35,000 nt of DNA, from assembly GCA_034096865.1 (NCBI GenBank), contig JAWQFJ010002797.1:1-35000 (forward strand), in the 5' to 3' direction. Of this stretch, positions 21,327 to 32,218 are shown piece after piece. Made by a program: the position numbers and the translations under genes. The notes beneath the pieces are model-generated. The model was not told where the DNA came from. It did no database searches and worked only from the letters and a program-made list of their open reading frames with translations. Positions within the stretch are counted from its first letter, which is position 1, and every line of letters begins with the position of its first letter. Source of the DNA: Theodoxus fluviatilis. Lineage: Eukaryota > Mollusca > Gastropoda > Cycloneritida > Neritidae.

Positions 21327-22905
21327 TCAGTTCTCATCACAGCCTTTGATTCTTATTGCAGCCTTTGACTCTCATCACAGCCTTTATCACAGCTTATTCT
21401 CATCATAGCCTTTGACTCTCATCACAGCCTTTGATCCTCATCACAGTGTGGCGGTTAAAGGGGGTTTTCATTAAACCCAAAACCCCAGTTACCGCTTTCC
21501 TACAACTGATAATAAAATAAATACATAAATAATAGAAAAAGATACTAAAACAACAAAATAATGAGACACTGAGGAGCAAAATTTGGTTTTTCTAAATAAC
21601 AAGTTTAATCATGACATAAAAGTTGAAAAAATAACTCCCATCCCCACCATGGTTCCCCAACAACATACAAGTACAATACCATCACAACCCATAGTACTCC
21701 ATATCTTCACACAAGCTCAATGGAGCGAGAGCACACGTCTCATTCACAGGCGTGGCTTCGCAGAAGCTTCTTGGAACTTAGTTAAGAGATAATTACTGAT
21801 TTGGCCTCGCGCCAAGCATTTTGACCAAGTTCTTATAACAATCACCGCGTGATTACGGAAATATAGAAGATAAGACACCTTACCCGGGCTGACCCAAAGA
21901 ATCTTCACACATATAAATCCGTCTGCTCTGAGTCCTGAGCCTTGCCACCGCTGACAAGCTCATGCGTGGACACTGGACTGTCCACGCGCATCCATCCTCC
22001 TGTGTCGTCTGCTACAGCTGACAGTCCTGGAGCAGAGATCCGTCTCTCCCCAATCCTCGTGTCACCATGACACGCTCGGCTCCGGTTCTTCTCCCCAAGA
22101 TAGTACGTAGGATAATCGTACCCCAGGCGATGACTGGACTTCAAAGTAGACTGACAGCGACGCCGCGTTCCACAGCGCCGGACATCACGACAAGGAGCGG
22201 GCGGCAACAGCTACCATAGACGATACACAGATGCACCCGACCTGTTACGGTTCTCTCTCCACCAGAGAACTTTACATGTGGTATAGGAACCACGCTCCAA
22301 CAGAGCACTCCTGGGACTGTTGAGCACCGACGAAACCAATTCGCACTAAACGTGAGACACTGTTCCAAAGCTCTTCACGTTTCCAAGAGTAATGCGCCTC
22401 CAAGCACAATTACCAGCTCAACAACCATTGTTAAGCACACAGAGTGGGTAAAGTAGTACACGCACTACTTAGCGAAGTCCCGGACTCCCATGGGGAAAAA
22501 ATAGAATACCACATCCATTTCGGTACCCCGTACAGTTCCCATTCTCTCACAGTTCTGTAGTAGTTGTAGTTTAATAGGCCTCAAATCCACAGGCCATGAA
22601 TCCTGTAATGGACACATCGTTCCAGACACGCTAACATGTCCTGCTCTCCCAACGGATGAGCGATGAATCCCCTCCTTCGAATTTTTGTGACGTCGACCGC
22701 GTTCGAATTTTGTGACGTGTTGGAATCTTCTGATCTTTTTTTAAGAATACTTGTCGCATGTAACGCGACACACAGCCTTTGATTCTAATCATGGCCTTTG
22801 ATTCTCACCACAGCCTTTGATCCTCATCGCAGCCTTTGATTCTCATCATGGCCTTTGATTCTTATTGCAGCCTTTGATTCTCACCACAGCCTTTGATCTG
22901 ATCCT
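21327..22905 (+). repeat. ~19-bp minisatellite split by an insertion
   Basis: Units of the form CACAGCCTTTGATTCTCAT occur about six times at 21327-21446 and seven times at 22771-22905. The two blocks are clearly one array interrupted by the element at 21447-22770. Confidence 0.9.
21447..22770. mobile_element. 1.3-kb insertion, solo-LTR-like, with 5-bp target duplication
   Basis: The insertion begins TGTGGCGGTTA, ends AACGCGACA, and is flanked by CACAG at 21442-21446 and 22771-22775. TG..CA ends plus a 5-bp duplication fit a solo LTR of a retrotransposon. The left end also forms a hairpin (GCGGTTA...TTACCGC, 21451-21498), and the two ends are weakly inverted, so a DNA transposon is possible. 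No protein domain was recognised inside. CACAG is part of the minisatellite unit, so the duplication could be partly coincidental. Confidence 0.6.
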
Positions 22906-23396
22906 CAGGTCTTCTTCGCGAAATGGAGACAACTTAAACAAGTCCACGGAGACCATTTAAAAAAAAAGTTTTGATTGAACACTAAACAAAAATCAAATTC
23001 AAATGCAGTGTTTACAACAGCTAATTACTGGATTTCCTCATGGACAAAAATGCACAGTGAGCAAAATGATTTGTTTCCCCGTCAGGCTTGGATGATGCAA
23101 TAAGGCAAAGAGCTCATTTTGAAGAGGGCAATGTGCATACACCTATTTCAGGCACTCTGATTTTGAAGAGGCAATGAACACACCTCTAATTTTATCTGAT
23201 TTGCAAACCATGAAACTAAGAAACCCTTTGCCATGATGTATGGGTATTGCCACACACGTTGTTGTCGTCTTCAGAAAATGCTATCTCCTTGCTAAAAATG
23301 GATGGGACTTGGACAACTTCATTATATTTCATAAGTCATCGTAATTCCAAAACATGATTGGACAGGTGTCTGCCTTTGTCAAACCATGCTACACAC
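22906..23396. other. Transaldolase intron, no feature seen
   Basis: AT-leaning intron sequence without a clear repeat or exon. Confidence 0.6.
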
Positions 23397-23457
23397 CTGG
23401 TGGAAGTTGAAAATGAGAGTCATGTTGCAGTGTATTCCATAGTCCTCCTCCAGCACC
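23397..23457 (-). CDS. TALDO1: Transaldolase, exon with NMT motif
   Basis: A 61-nt exon (acceptor TTTCCAG, donor GTGTGT) encodes VLEEDYGIHCNMTLIFNFHQ, the GIHCNMTLxF beta-strand of transaldolase with an active-site Asn. It needs two bases of a codon from a preceding exon. The N-terminal half of the enzyme, including the Schiff-base Lys, is not found to the right within the window. This is therefore the most 5' transaldolase exon I can support. Confidence 0.95.
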
Positions 23458-24016
23458 CTGGAAACACAAACCAAGAAGCTTATCAGAGCCACAGGCAGAG
23501 CAATCGAGGAGCACAGACATTTCAAAGGCTCTCTGCAGCTAAAGGATGCAGAAACTGTTGCGTACAGGAAGGTTCCTACAGATTACAGCTCATCAATGCA
23601 TGACTGCCTTCTGACAACAGATTACCCAGTACCAACCAACGTCCCAGACATTTTACATTCTGCACAGCTTTCCAGGACAGAGCAACAGAGGAACAAAATC
23701 CACCTCATTCAACATCCTCCAATCACCCTCACAATGATTTATTAATAGCAAATGTTCTTAACAAAAACTATTAAGTATATCTAAAAAACTTAGAACACAT
23801 TCACAAAACTGGGCTAAAAGTAAAACATGAGACATCATGTGCAAGTACAATAATAACTTGATCTTTCATCAATGCATGCTGATCAAATGAGACTGTAAAC
23901 ATATGATTAACAGATGCATTTAAAATAAGTACATGTCCACTGACAAAAGACTGCTAATTATGGTTTGTAAAAAATAAAGATATGTAAATAAAGTATTCGA
24001 ACAGTTATTAAAATGG
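23458..24016. other. No feature seen
   Basis: Presumed transaldolase intron. I looked for the preceding exon (Schiff-base Lys segment) on the minus strand and did not find it. Confidence 0.5.
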
Positions 24017-24262
24017 CATGCATGCATAAGCACACTAACACACAAACACTCATAGTTACACACACACCTACATGTACACACATGCACACAAAAACATGCA
24101 CCAGTACAAACACACACACACACACACACACACACGTAAACACATATGCAAACTTGCACAAACACACACAAGCATGCAAACACATACTCACGCTTGCACA
24201 AACACACACAAGTGAACACACACACACACACACACACACATTTGCACACACACACACATTTG
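24017..24262 (+). repeat. (CA)n-rich microsatellite
   Basis: CACA tracts with AAACA and TGCA interruptions, including pure runs at 24110-24135 and 24217-24240. Confidence 0.95.
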
Positions 24263-24353
24263 ATAGTTATGCCAGACCATTTTTTAAACTTTACAACATG
24301 ATTCCAATGTATATATATAATTGTAGTGCTCACTGATCTGATTACAATGCAAT

Positions 24354-24839
24354 TTAAATTTTTGAAATCGGATGAGTAGAACCAAAGTTATGGTCCGAAA
24401 ATATTTAGTAAGATTTGTTAAGACCCCCAGATTTGAGATGGCACCGGCTTGATCATTGAAATTATACTTATTTCAGCATAGTTCTTACAATAATAAAAAT
24501 ATCTTAATGGAACTTTCCAATTTACTAAAAAAACACATGCCGAATTCATTGGCGTCACCAAAAATTGTCTTTGACGCGATTTTTGTCGACTAATTTGCAT
24601 AAAATTGCATAATTTTTACTTTTTTGCTATTTGTTTTAATAAAACTCAGTGATTGTTAAGGTATTCCTCCATATAATTTACATTTTAACTTTATAGATTG
24701 ATACTATACAAGAAAACAACTCAAAAAGAATGATGAATTATGTTTATTCATTTGCATAATTAATTAGATGGGCTCCGATTGGCCGAAAATTAAATCAAGC
24801 AAAACTTTGCTAAATATGATCCGATTTCAGAAATTTAAA
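24354..24839. mobile_element. AT-rich element with inverted ends
   Basis: TTAAATTTTTGAAATCGGAT at 24354 matches, inverted, 24818-24839 over about 21 bp with one mismatch. Weaker similarity continues inward (AAAGTT, CGAAAAT). The ~485-bp interior is AT-rich with no frame and contains ATTTGCATAA repeats. It looks like a small non-autonomous DNA element. Confidence 0.5.
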
Positions 24840-25181
24840 CTGTATTTAGATGTAAATTGAAGTTCCTATTGAGTTCAAAGAATTCCATGTGATTTCATGT
24901 GCTTCTTTGGTGCTGGTCTGATTAATATAAGAGAATACATGTTAAAGTATAAGACGAGAGGTGAACGTTCAGACCTACACAAGCATTCAAACAATAATTC
25001 ACAGCTATTTTGTTCTTACTTAATTTGATCAATTGCTATATTGATCAACTGCTACAGCAAAACAAGCCAAACTCTAGAATTATATGTACAGACTTATGCA
25101 TTGAAGACTTGTTTACATAACGTTACACCACAAATTTCTGCTTTTCGTTTTTCACACTGTGCAGTTTAGCCATAATTTACA

Positions 25182-25409
25182 TCAGTCACTAGTCAAGAGT
25201 TCAATAATGTTCTTGGGACTGGGACTCCTGTTGAATAAAGAATTCCATGTTGATGTATGGCTGAAACCACTGGTTTGATTCTCAGAATGGCTGCATATGA
25301 TACTTTTGGAAATGTTATATGAAAGAGTCTGTGTCCCATCCATCGAGGTTTGGCTCAGAAAACAAGGTTCCATGGTTGACAAAGAAGTCTCGGAAGTGTG
25401 AATGTGAAT
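25182..25409 (-). CDS. Terminal exon of an unknown gene
   Basis: A strong acceptor (TTCTTCTGTTTCAG) precedes an open frame of exactly 76 codons ending in TGA at 25182. The peptide includes TSLSTMEPCFLSQTS, SKSIICSHSENQTSGFSHTS and SPSPKNIIELLTSD. It is Ser/Thr-rich with no recognised domain. The first ~46 bp of the exon and its acceptor recur at 27905-27950 as part of a duplication. The upstream partner could be the candidate first exon at 29460. It may equally be an untranslated or spurious exon. Confidence 0.35.
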   Translation of the reverse strand: MHIHTSETSLSTMEPCFLSQTSMDGTQTLSYNISKSIICSHSENQTSGFSHTSTWNSLFNRSPSPKNIIELLTSD

Positions 25410-26180
25410 CTGAAACAGAAGAAATTAGATTAGAATAAACACACACACCATTAACCAAATATCCTAAAACTCAAATGCTATTGTTATTTCATATTTGAGA
25501 AGCATTAAAATAAACACATGCACACATACAAAACATACTGAATTGAACTTGAAGGCATACATTGAACCCATTAATTTAAAAATAAATATATATACATGAT
25601 ATAAATCTAAATGGCCTTCAAACTATTAAAACTTTCTTTAGTATGCTATTTTCCACAACGTCACATAATTATATTTTCTCATTTAGAGACGAGATGGGAG
25701 AGATGGTAAGCTCTAGTATGTTTTGGTTTCACCCCATGGAGTAGGCCTATAATGGTCAAGAGTACAGAGGTGCTGAGTATTGGTGTGATACAAATATTTC
25801 AAAATTAACTTTCTGATACAGTAATGATACACTCTTTCACATAAATATGATGCATTAGGTGATGTCTAAACTGTACAGAAAAGAAAAACTAAGTGTAATC
25901 TTTAGTTGTATTTGAAGAAGACAGTTTCAGAGTTTGGAGTCTCAACTTGACACCACCACTCATTCAGAAAAAGAGCCACAAAAGATAAACTATTCAACAC
26001 AAAAACTTTATTGCAGCTTCAACATCCAAGTATTAATGATTTTTTGCTCCTAGGTCAAGAAGAAATGAAATAAAACCATAATTGTTAGTCAACTCAACTC
26101 AACTTTACACCGCAGCGAATTTTCATGTCACACTTTCTCTCACTGACAGCATTTAATCTTTCGCGCAAAACATGAAAAAC
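25364..26180. repeat. ~820-bp direct duplication, left copy
   Basis: Bases 25364-26180 match 27905-28730 nearly exactly. Differences include AATT or TTTAG insertions of a few bases in the right copy and rare substitutions. The block holds an acceptor site and intron sequence. Confidence 0.95.
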
Positions 26181-26574
26181 CAAATCTGATTCGTGCTTGC
26201 AAACATTATACAACACTTAGATGGCCTAATTCCTATGACATTATAGCTGAGCTTCAGATAACATTCACTGATTCAGTTCAAATGTCAACTGCCTCAGAGT
26301 ATTATCTCCTCTGAAACACTGTGAAGGAGCTAAAACATAACACAGTTTTGATGCTGGTATCCAGCTAGAAATGGTGGCATACGAATTTCATGTACTTAGT
26401 TTGATGGTGTTTGAAACAACTGCACACATCAGATGATCATGGTGTTTGAAACAACTGCACACATCAGAGATCTATTCAGATGATATCTGAATCACCAATT
26501 TCCACCCAACTGATTTTATCAATCAAATCCCATTCAATTCATAAATGTACCTCATACCTTGCAATTCTTGTGAA

Positions 26575-27186
26575 CAGTGAAGAAAGTTATTGGGGATCGA
26601 ATTGTAGATGCAGGTACCGCTACAGAGAAAGGAATCCGTCTCTCGATTGCCTTGGGCCAGTTGGGGAACTTAGTCTCGAAAACTACGGAAAAAGCCACTT
26701 CTTCTGTCGCCAAAAATCTTGCTTCTCAGGCATGCGAAGCACACCCATTGCGATGGAGAGATCGATGAATGTTTTCATCTCAGAAACTGTCACAGGTGCC
26801 CACTTGGAGCTGGCAGGAGGTGGATTCCTCTGTCTCTCTCTCTCTCAGCATACCGATTTGTCTGTCACAAGTGAAGTCGTTCCCACATCGCGTCTGTGAA
26901 GATCAGAGAAGACATGAAGAGGCGTTGCGTCCGAGGGGATTCAATCTTTACTCCTTGAGCGCGTCGAAAGGTGTGTCGCATACGAGAACGAAAATTTTCT
27001 GTCTGCCACGATCCTAAGTGGAAGTCTAGATACTCTTCCTCCGACGATTCCTCTTCCAACATCTCTCGCATCCACTGGTCTTGTTCAAGCGGATAGATTT
27101 CCCGCGCACCGACATCAGGTCAAATTCAGAAATGAATCAGCAGCATTGTCGCTTCCTTCGCTCTCATCCGATGCGGAGTCGGCCAT
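26575..27186 (-). pseudogene. Decayed piggyBac-family transposase, N-terminal part
   Basis: From an ATG at 27186 the minus strand reads MADSASDESEGSDNAADSF, an acidic start. After a frame change it gives QWMREMLEEESSEEEYLDF; then NRYAER; then, after another shift, SSKWAPVTVSEMKTFIDLSI followed by AMGVLRMPEKQDFW. The last two blocks match the piggyBac pattern (W.PvTv.Em..F..l.i.MG....P....fW). A further trace, SRDGFLSL then RYLHL, fits the following 'sRdrF..i.r.LH' block but has stops. The catalytic Asp residues lie beyond the preserved part. Several frameshifts and stops make it non-functional as transposase. Confidence 0.7.
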
Positions 27187-27334
27187 GACGCGAAAAAAGT
27201 CAGAACTTCAGTCGAAATATCGGCAAAAATCGCTACAACACAGCTAAAACTTGTCCGATTTCGATCAAACGCACAAGTGTGTAACCGAACTTTTAAGTGC
27301 TTCCCAGCTCTGTGCTTCCCAGCAGGCATTGCGA

Positions 27335-27481
27335 TAAATCGGCCACTTCCGTTTTTTTCTTCTATTTTTAGATCTTGACGTAAATAACGCGAGGCCGGGT
27401 ATGATCAGAGACGCGTATGTCGCTCCCATGGACATTGCATATTGGATCCATGGTCGCACGGGACTACAATTCCCACTTTAA
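27335..27481 (-). promoter_or_regulatory. Promoter-like segment upstream of the piggyBac frame
   Basis: On the plus strand GGGACTACAATTCCCA (27460-27475) matches the ZNF143/Staf motif ACTACAATTCCC. ATTGG at 27441-27445 is an inverted CCAAT box. CACTTCCG near 27345 is an ETS-type site on the opposite strand. A TTAA (27478-27481) lies next to the ZNF143-like motif, as would be expected at a piggyBac end. This could be the promoter of the transposase or of a host gene on the minus strand. It is based on motif matches only. Confidence 0.35.
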
Positions 27482-27671
27482 CACCATTATGTTTTTGAAG
27501 TCCATGCATTTTTTATTTTGCTTAGTCAGTGAAAAGTAGGAAATCGTAAAACACTTCCTGAATTATATGAACATCAACATCAAATTTACATTCATATATA
27601 TGTTGACACGTGTGTGTTGAAATGCTTTGTTGTTTATTTCTTTTTATAAAAAAATCATTTTATTTAATATT

Positions 27672-27888
27672 TTCTAGAATATTCTTTGAAAGGTCTTGAT
27701 CTAGAATAATATTCTAAGAAAAAGTAATGTTCTAGAATGTTCTAGAATAATATTCTAAGAAAAAGTATTGTTCTAGAATATTCTAGAATTATTCTGGAAC
27801 AAAAGAATTCTAGAATCATTCCATCAAATTTATTCTAGAATGTTTTAGAATGTTCTAGAATGTTCTAGAATTTTTGAAAATTCTAGAA
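27672..27888. promoter_or_regulatory. Array of heat-shock-element-like palindromes
   Basis: Ten exact TTCTAGAA palindromes start at 27672, 27730, 27740, 27771, 27781, 27808, 27833, 27853, 27863 and 27881, with imperfect ones between. Pairs spaced exactly 10 bp apart give TTCTAGAATGTTCTAGAA, which is alternating nTTCn/nGAAn units, the consensus of heat-shock factor. The array sits directly left of the second copy of the 820-bp duplication (27905). Whether HSF binds it is not known. Confidence 0.6.
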
Positions 27889-27904
27889 TGTCATTTCGCC
27901 GGGG

Positions 27905-28730
27905 AAGGTTCCATGGTTGACAAAGAAGTCTCGGAAGTGTGAATGTGAATCTGAAACAGAAGAAATTAGATTAGAATAAACACACACACCATTAACCAAA
28001 TATCCTAAAACTCAAATACTATTGTTATTTCATATTTGAGAAGCATTAAAATAAACACATGTACACATACAAAACATACTGAATTGAACTTGAAGGAATA
28101 CATTGAACCCATTAATTTAAAAATAAATATATATACATGATATAAATCTAAATGGCCTTCAAACTATTAAAACTTTCTTTAGTATGCTATTTTCCACAAC
28201 GTCACATAATTATATTTTCTCATTTAGAGACGAGATGGGAGAGATGGTAAGCTCTAGTATGTTTTGGTTTCACCCCATGGAGTAGGCCTATAATGGTCAA
28301 GAGTACAGAGGTGCTGAGTATTGGTGTGATACAAATATTTCAAAATTAACTTTCTGATACAGTAATGATACACTCTTAATTTCACATAAATATGATGCAT
28401 TAGGTGATGTCTAAACTGTACAGAAAAGAAAAACTAAGTGTAATCTTTAGTTTAGTTGTATTTGAAGAAGACAGTTTCAGAGTTTGGAGTCTCAACTTGA
28501 CACCACCACTCATTCAGAAAAAGAGCCACAAAAGATAAACTATTCAACACAAAAACTTTATTGCAGCTTCAACATCCAAGTATTAATGATTTTTTGCTCC
28601 TAGGTCAAGAAGAAATGAAATAAAACCATAATTGTTAGTCAACTCAACTCAACTTTACACCGCAGCGAATTTTCATGTCACACTTTCTCTCACTGACAGC
28701 ATTTAATCTTTCGCGCAAAACATGAAAAAC
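27905..28730. repeat. ~820-bp direct duplication, right copy
   Basis: Second copy of 25364-26180. Its left edge cuts the exon 46 bp inside, so this copy carries only an acceptor and an exon fragment. Confidence 0.95.
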
Positions 28731-29459
28731 ATCAAAGTTGAAGAAGATTTATTGAGCATTAAACACATTTGCAGAAACATCGATCTTTTGTCAACAACAT
28801 GAAACAAGTTTGGATTGTGTGAGTTAACAGTGTGAGGAGAAAGAGGCTCTGTTTTGAGGTAGGGTAGTGAAATCCGCGTACTCAGCACCTGCGTACTGTT
28901 GACCCTACACAGATACCCAACACCCCCTGCGAGAGCATTCCAAACTGCTGAGCAGCGGTTGAGAGACAACGGCATTCTAAAAATAGCTTGAGCGAGGGGT
29001 GCCGCAACAGTGGACTAGCCCAGTAAGCCTAGTCTGCGATGACCGACATTTTACCAACTTGTGATCATTGACTGCTTTTTGTAATTTTTCATTTCAATCT
29101 CACGGAATCACGTACAGAAAGTTTATCGCTAAAGCATCTAGGTATTGCTGGAATAAATCAAAACGTCATTGCTTTGCAAAAAGCCTGACCAAACCAACTG
29201 TGAAGCAGTTGAAATGACAATTGCCGCACGCAAGCAGACGCTCCGTACTGTCGGTCATTGATCGTAAACTGACTGAAAAATTTCGATGGGGTACCTCAGG
29301 AAAATGCACGGTGAAGCGTCATATTTAACACACATAGGAAACCAAATACACCATTTAAAAGAGGAAATCTTGAGGAATTTAAATATGCACGTTCGAATTT
29401 GATCAGATTAGATTAACTGAGCAAATTTTTAAGAAGAAAAGGATCGTTGTCAAACTTAC
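28731..29459. other. No supported gene; short inverted repeat at 29039-29258
   Basis: ATGACCGAC at 29039 is inverted at 29250-29258, about 220 bp apart, which may mark a small hairpin element. A minus frame across 28703-28975 crosses the duplication edge and shows no recognised motif. Confidence 0.35.
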
Positions 29460-29561
29460 CTCAATAGCGCGGGATTGCAGATAGACAGGAAGTTCGAACA
29501 AACACCGAACGAAAGAGCAATCTTTGCTCTCATTGGTTGCCAAGTATGAAAGCTATCCAAT
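29460..29561 (-). promoter_or_regulatory. CCAAT-box promoter and possible first exon (minus strand)
   Basis: On the minus strand two CCAAT boxes, CTGATTGG near 29557-29564 and CCAAT at 29532-29536 in the opposite orientation, precede a possible first exon ending at a strong donor (GAG|GTAAGT, exon edge 29460). An ATG between them opens 24 codons that run to the donor. It may be the 5' end of the gene whose last exon is at 25182-25409, or of transaldolase. No protein family supports either. Confidence 0.35.
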
Positions 29562-30243
29562 CAGAAAGAGCGATGCACGAGAGATTTAAAAATAGTAACC
29601 CGATGTGGAAAATGCGCCTGTGCCCGTGCCACGGCAGGCACTCTGCGAGAAACACCCGATTTTCACAAACAACTTGTATTTTCGCAAAAAGTTCAAAACA
29701 CACAAAATTCAAACTCTGTACACATATTCTTCAAACCTTTATTAACAACTTTCATTCATATAATTATATATAACATTTTGCGGATTGACCACAATTAGCC
29801 TTGAAAGTGAAGTGGTAGTGTACTGTGCAGTTTGGCTAATAGCGCAAAGAGGGCGTTGGCATAACTAGTGTGTGTGTGGAGAATGATATTTGAAAAACCA
29901 TATGATGTGGTCAGTCTGTGAGTTAAGGTCAACATATTCCTTTGCTAGCATAATAAAAGCTGTGAGCATATTTAGGGGATGCTTTCAATGGAAAACTGAT
30001 AATCTTCAATGGATTATTTTGTTTCTTAGCTAATAAGCTCAACAAACTATTAATGAAATGACATCTGATGACTGGCATGATGCTGTACCTATAACATCAT
30101 TAGCTTCCTATGATATCATCTATGGAAACAGTCCTCTGAAGTTGTTGACTTTTATAAACTCCGCTGACTGGTATGCTGTGGCAAGGGGCAGCAGGCTTGC
30201 TGCTGAGCTGTGCTCTCTGACTGTCGGTGGCTGGCTGTTGCAG
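29562..30243. other. No feature seen
   Basis: AT-rich sequence upstream of the SF3A1 exon. I looked for the preceding SF3A1 exon and did not find it. Confidence 0.5.
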
Positions 30244-30363
30244 ATGGACGACGCTGTGGAGATGGAGGTGGAGTCAGACGATGAAGATGATACACCCCTC
30301 CCCTCCCAGCCTGCCCCACCCAAACTGCCACCCCCTCCTGCCCCCGACAACAATCAGGTCCAG
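30244..30363 (+). CDS. SF3A1: SF3A1 exon, acidic and proline-rich linker
   Basis: SF3A1 is the large subunit of SF3a, part of the U2 snRNP that recognises the intron branch point. The exon lies between acceptor CTGTTGCAG and donor CAG|GTGAGT, is 120 nt and phase 0 on both sides. It encodes MDDAVEMEVESDDEDDTPLP, then a Pro-rich run ending NNQVQ. The VEMEVESD-(D/E)-EDD and QVQ-DMDE junction match the acidic linker between the second SURP module and the PPTPD-QVIIRKDYNPK segment in animal SF3A1. The first Met is internal, not a start. The SURP-encoding exons should lie upstream but were not found. Confidence 0.85.
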
Positions 30364-30512
30364 GTGAGTGACCCCTTCTGTCATGGTGGCCATCATGGCT
30401 GTCTGCACTAAAATCCCAGTAATGTCTGCACTCTTCTGATTTCCCTGAAATCTTTGTATCCATTGGCCCATAGCCTTTGTACTTATCCCCTGAATGTATG
30501 TATGTATGTATG

Positions 30513-32218
30513 TGAGCAATTCTAAAAAGGTGGCAAGAAAAGTGTGACATTAGACCTAATTAGTAAAAATCATCAGATTTGACTGAAATCAGCATATAAT
30601 GTTAGAACAAACTGTATTTTATCATAAATTATGAATAAAAAGATAGTTTGCTATTTTGTGTGTGTATGTGAGCGTTAAAGTGGAAAAAGGTGAATGTTGA
30701 CTAGTCATTCATGTCATAAAAAACCCACAAATATCTGTTATTACCAAAAATGTCACACTAACTATTCTTACTATATTAGATGTCATTCCTAATGCAATAA
30801 CATCCTGTAAAACAATTATATAAAAAAAACAATTGAATTTGGTAATTATAAAGCATTTGTAATGTCATTGGTGACTAGTCAACATATCTGTTTGTACACT
30901 TTCTCAGTAATTACAAAAAACAAGCAATACAGACACCAACTACTGTTTGTGTACTAAAAATGACAACATTTATTCACTGTAGCAAAGGTACAGCTTAAAA
31001 TTGCCGTTTTGCAGCAATTTAATTCAAGAAATTAATTTTGTGTCAGCAGTGACAAGTCAACACAGGAAACCGATGTTTGCTTCGGCAGCCGACGTTCAGG
31101 TCGGAAGCAGTCGAAGTACGGTTCGGCCGTTTCCGACCACCACTTCCGCCAGTCGAAGTACGGTTCGACCGTTTCCGCCAGCCACTTCCGCCGTGACACG
31201 CTGTGATCACGCACACAAGCGGCCAATCAGAGCCTAGCTGACAGACAGGCCGTTATTTCGAAGCTTTCCATTGGTTTGCACTGGCCTCTGATTTCTATCT
31301 CGTGTGCCTTCGATAATTATTCTTCGGTACCGGAAACAGTTGCAACGTAAAGCCGGGAAATGAAGCTTCGATGCGATACCAAACATGTGGCGTTCTTTGG
31401 AAGGAAGATGCTGAAACTAAGCTTTCAAATCTGTGCTGGTTAGTACTTTGTTGCCTCGGCAATCGTCCACAATTTATGATGACACAAATACAAAAACTCT
31501 TACCTCTTCGTTTGCGCTCCATTTTACCTCGTGTTGCTCGGTCAGCACTTCTGGCATATGTGTTAGAACGAAATTATGGATCGGGAACAGAAAAGTTTCG
31601 AAGAAAATTCATCTTTTTTCGCTTTTGTTGATTCGGCACATTATGACGGAAATTTGATGCTAAACTTTCACATCCTACAACTCCTTAAAAAACGCATTGA
31701 TTAATTTTCTGAGAATTATGACGATATTATCGATAACTTTACACCAATCCTGGATCCAATCCAATAAACCACGCCGAAAATAGTTGATCTTATCGTACAC
31801 TGAAAAATTCGTCTGCAATGACACGACGCCGTGACGAGGCAAACGCGGATTTTGAAGCCAAATAAAATCAGAATAGGTTGGTAACATTCAGTTCTAGTTG
31901 CTGGCAGTTGAGCATTAACTATTTTCTTGTCTAAAAACCACCAGATGTTAGAAAACAAATGTGGGGTTCAAGAGAAAACGGAATCCTTTTCCTCTTGGTG
32001 ACACGTTTGGTAATGGCGGTTTTTCACGTTTCTCTTTAAATACATGCGGACCATTCACACACAAAAGCAACAATCGGAACAGATTTATTATATGTATATC
32101 TTTAATCTTTTCTCTACAATATGATATAAACGTAACATCATAAAAAGTTTGTAGTTTTTGTGTTATTTACACTCTACTGGACAACCATGCGCCATTGCCA
32201 CCTTTTTAGAATTGCTCA
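30513..32218. mobile_element. 1.7-kb terminal-inverted-repeat element in an SF3A1 intron
   Basis: A perfect 24-bp inverted repeat, TGAGCAATTCTAAAAAGG..., lies at 30513-30536 and 32195-32218. Outside both ends is a TATG repeat, giving a possible 8-bp duplication ATGTATGT if the element proper starts at GAGCAA. That would fit hAT- or P-like families, although the repetitive target makes it ambiguous. The interior has no transposase frame. It contains an inner inverted pair around TGTTGACTAGTCA (near 30696 and 30873) and a 42-bp tandem duplication. Confidence 0.8.
31109..31192 (+). repeat. 42-bp tandem duplication inside the TIR element
   Basis: Units 31109-31150 and 31151-31192 share AGTCGAAGTACGGTTCG and CACTTCCGCC. 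They are GC- and CpG-rich compared with their surroundings. Confidence 0.9.

Noticed and set aside
28703..28975. 90-codon minus frame with a faint likeness to a LINE C-terminus
   Set aside because: It spans the edge of the 820-bp duplication, and the resemblance is too weak.
30058..30243. Frame upstream of the SF3A1 exon containing DWHDAV, like SF3A1 'DWHD'
   Set aside because: Only four residues agree, the following sequence does not match, and a proper acceptor ends at 30243.
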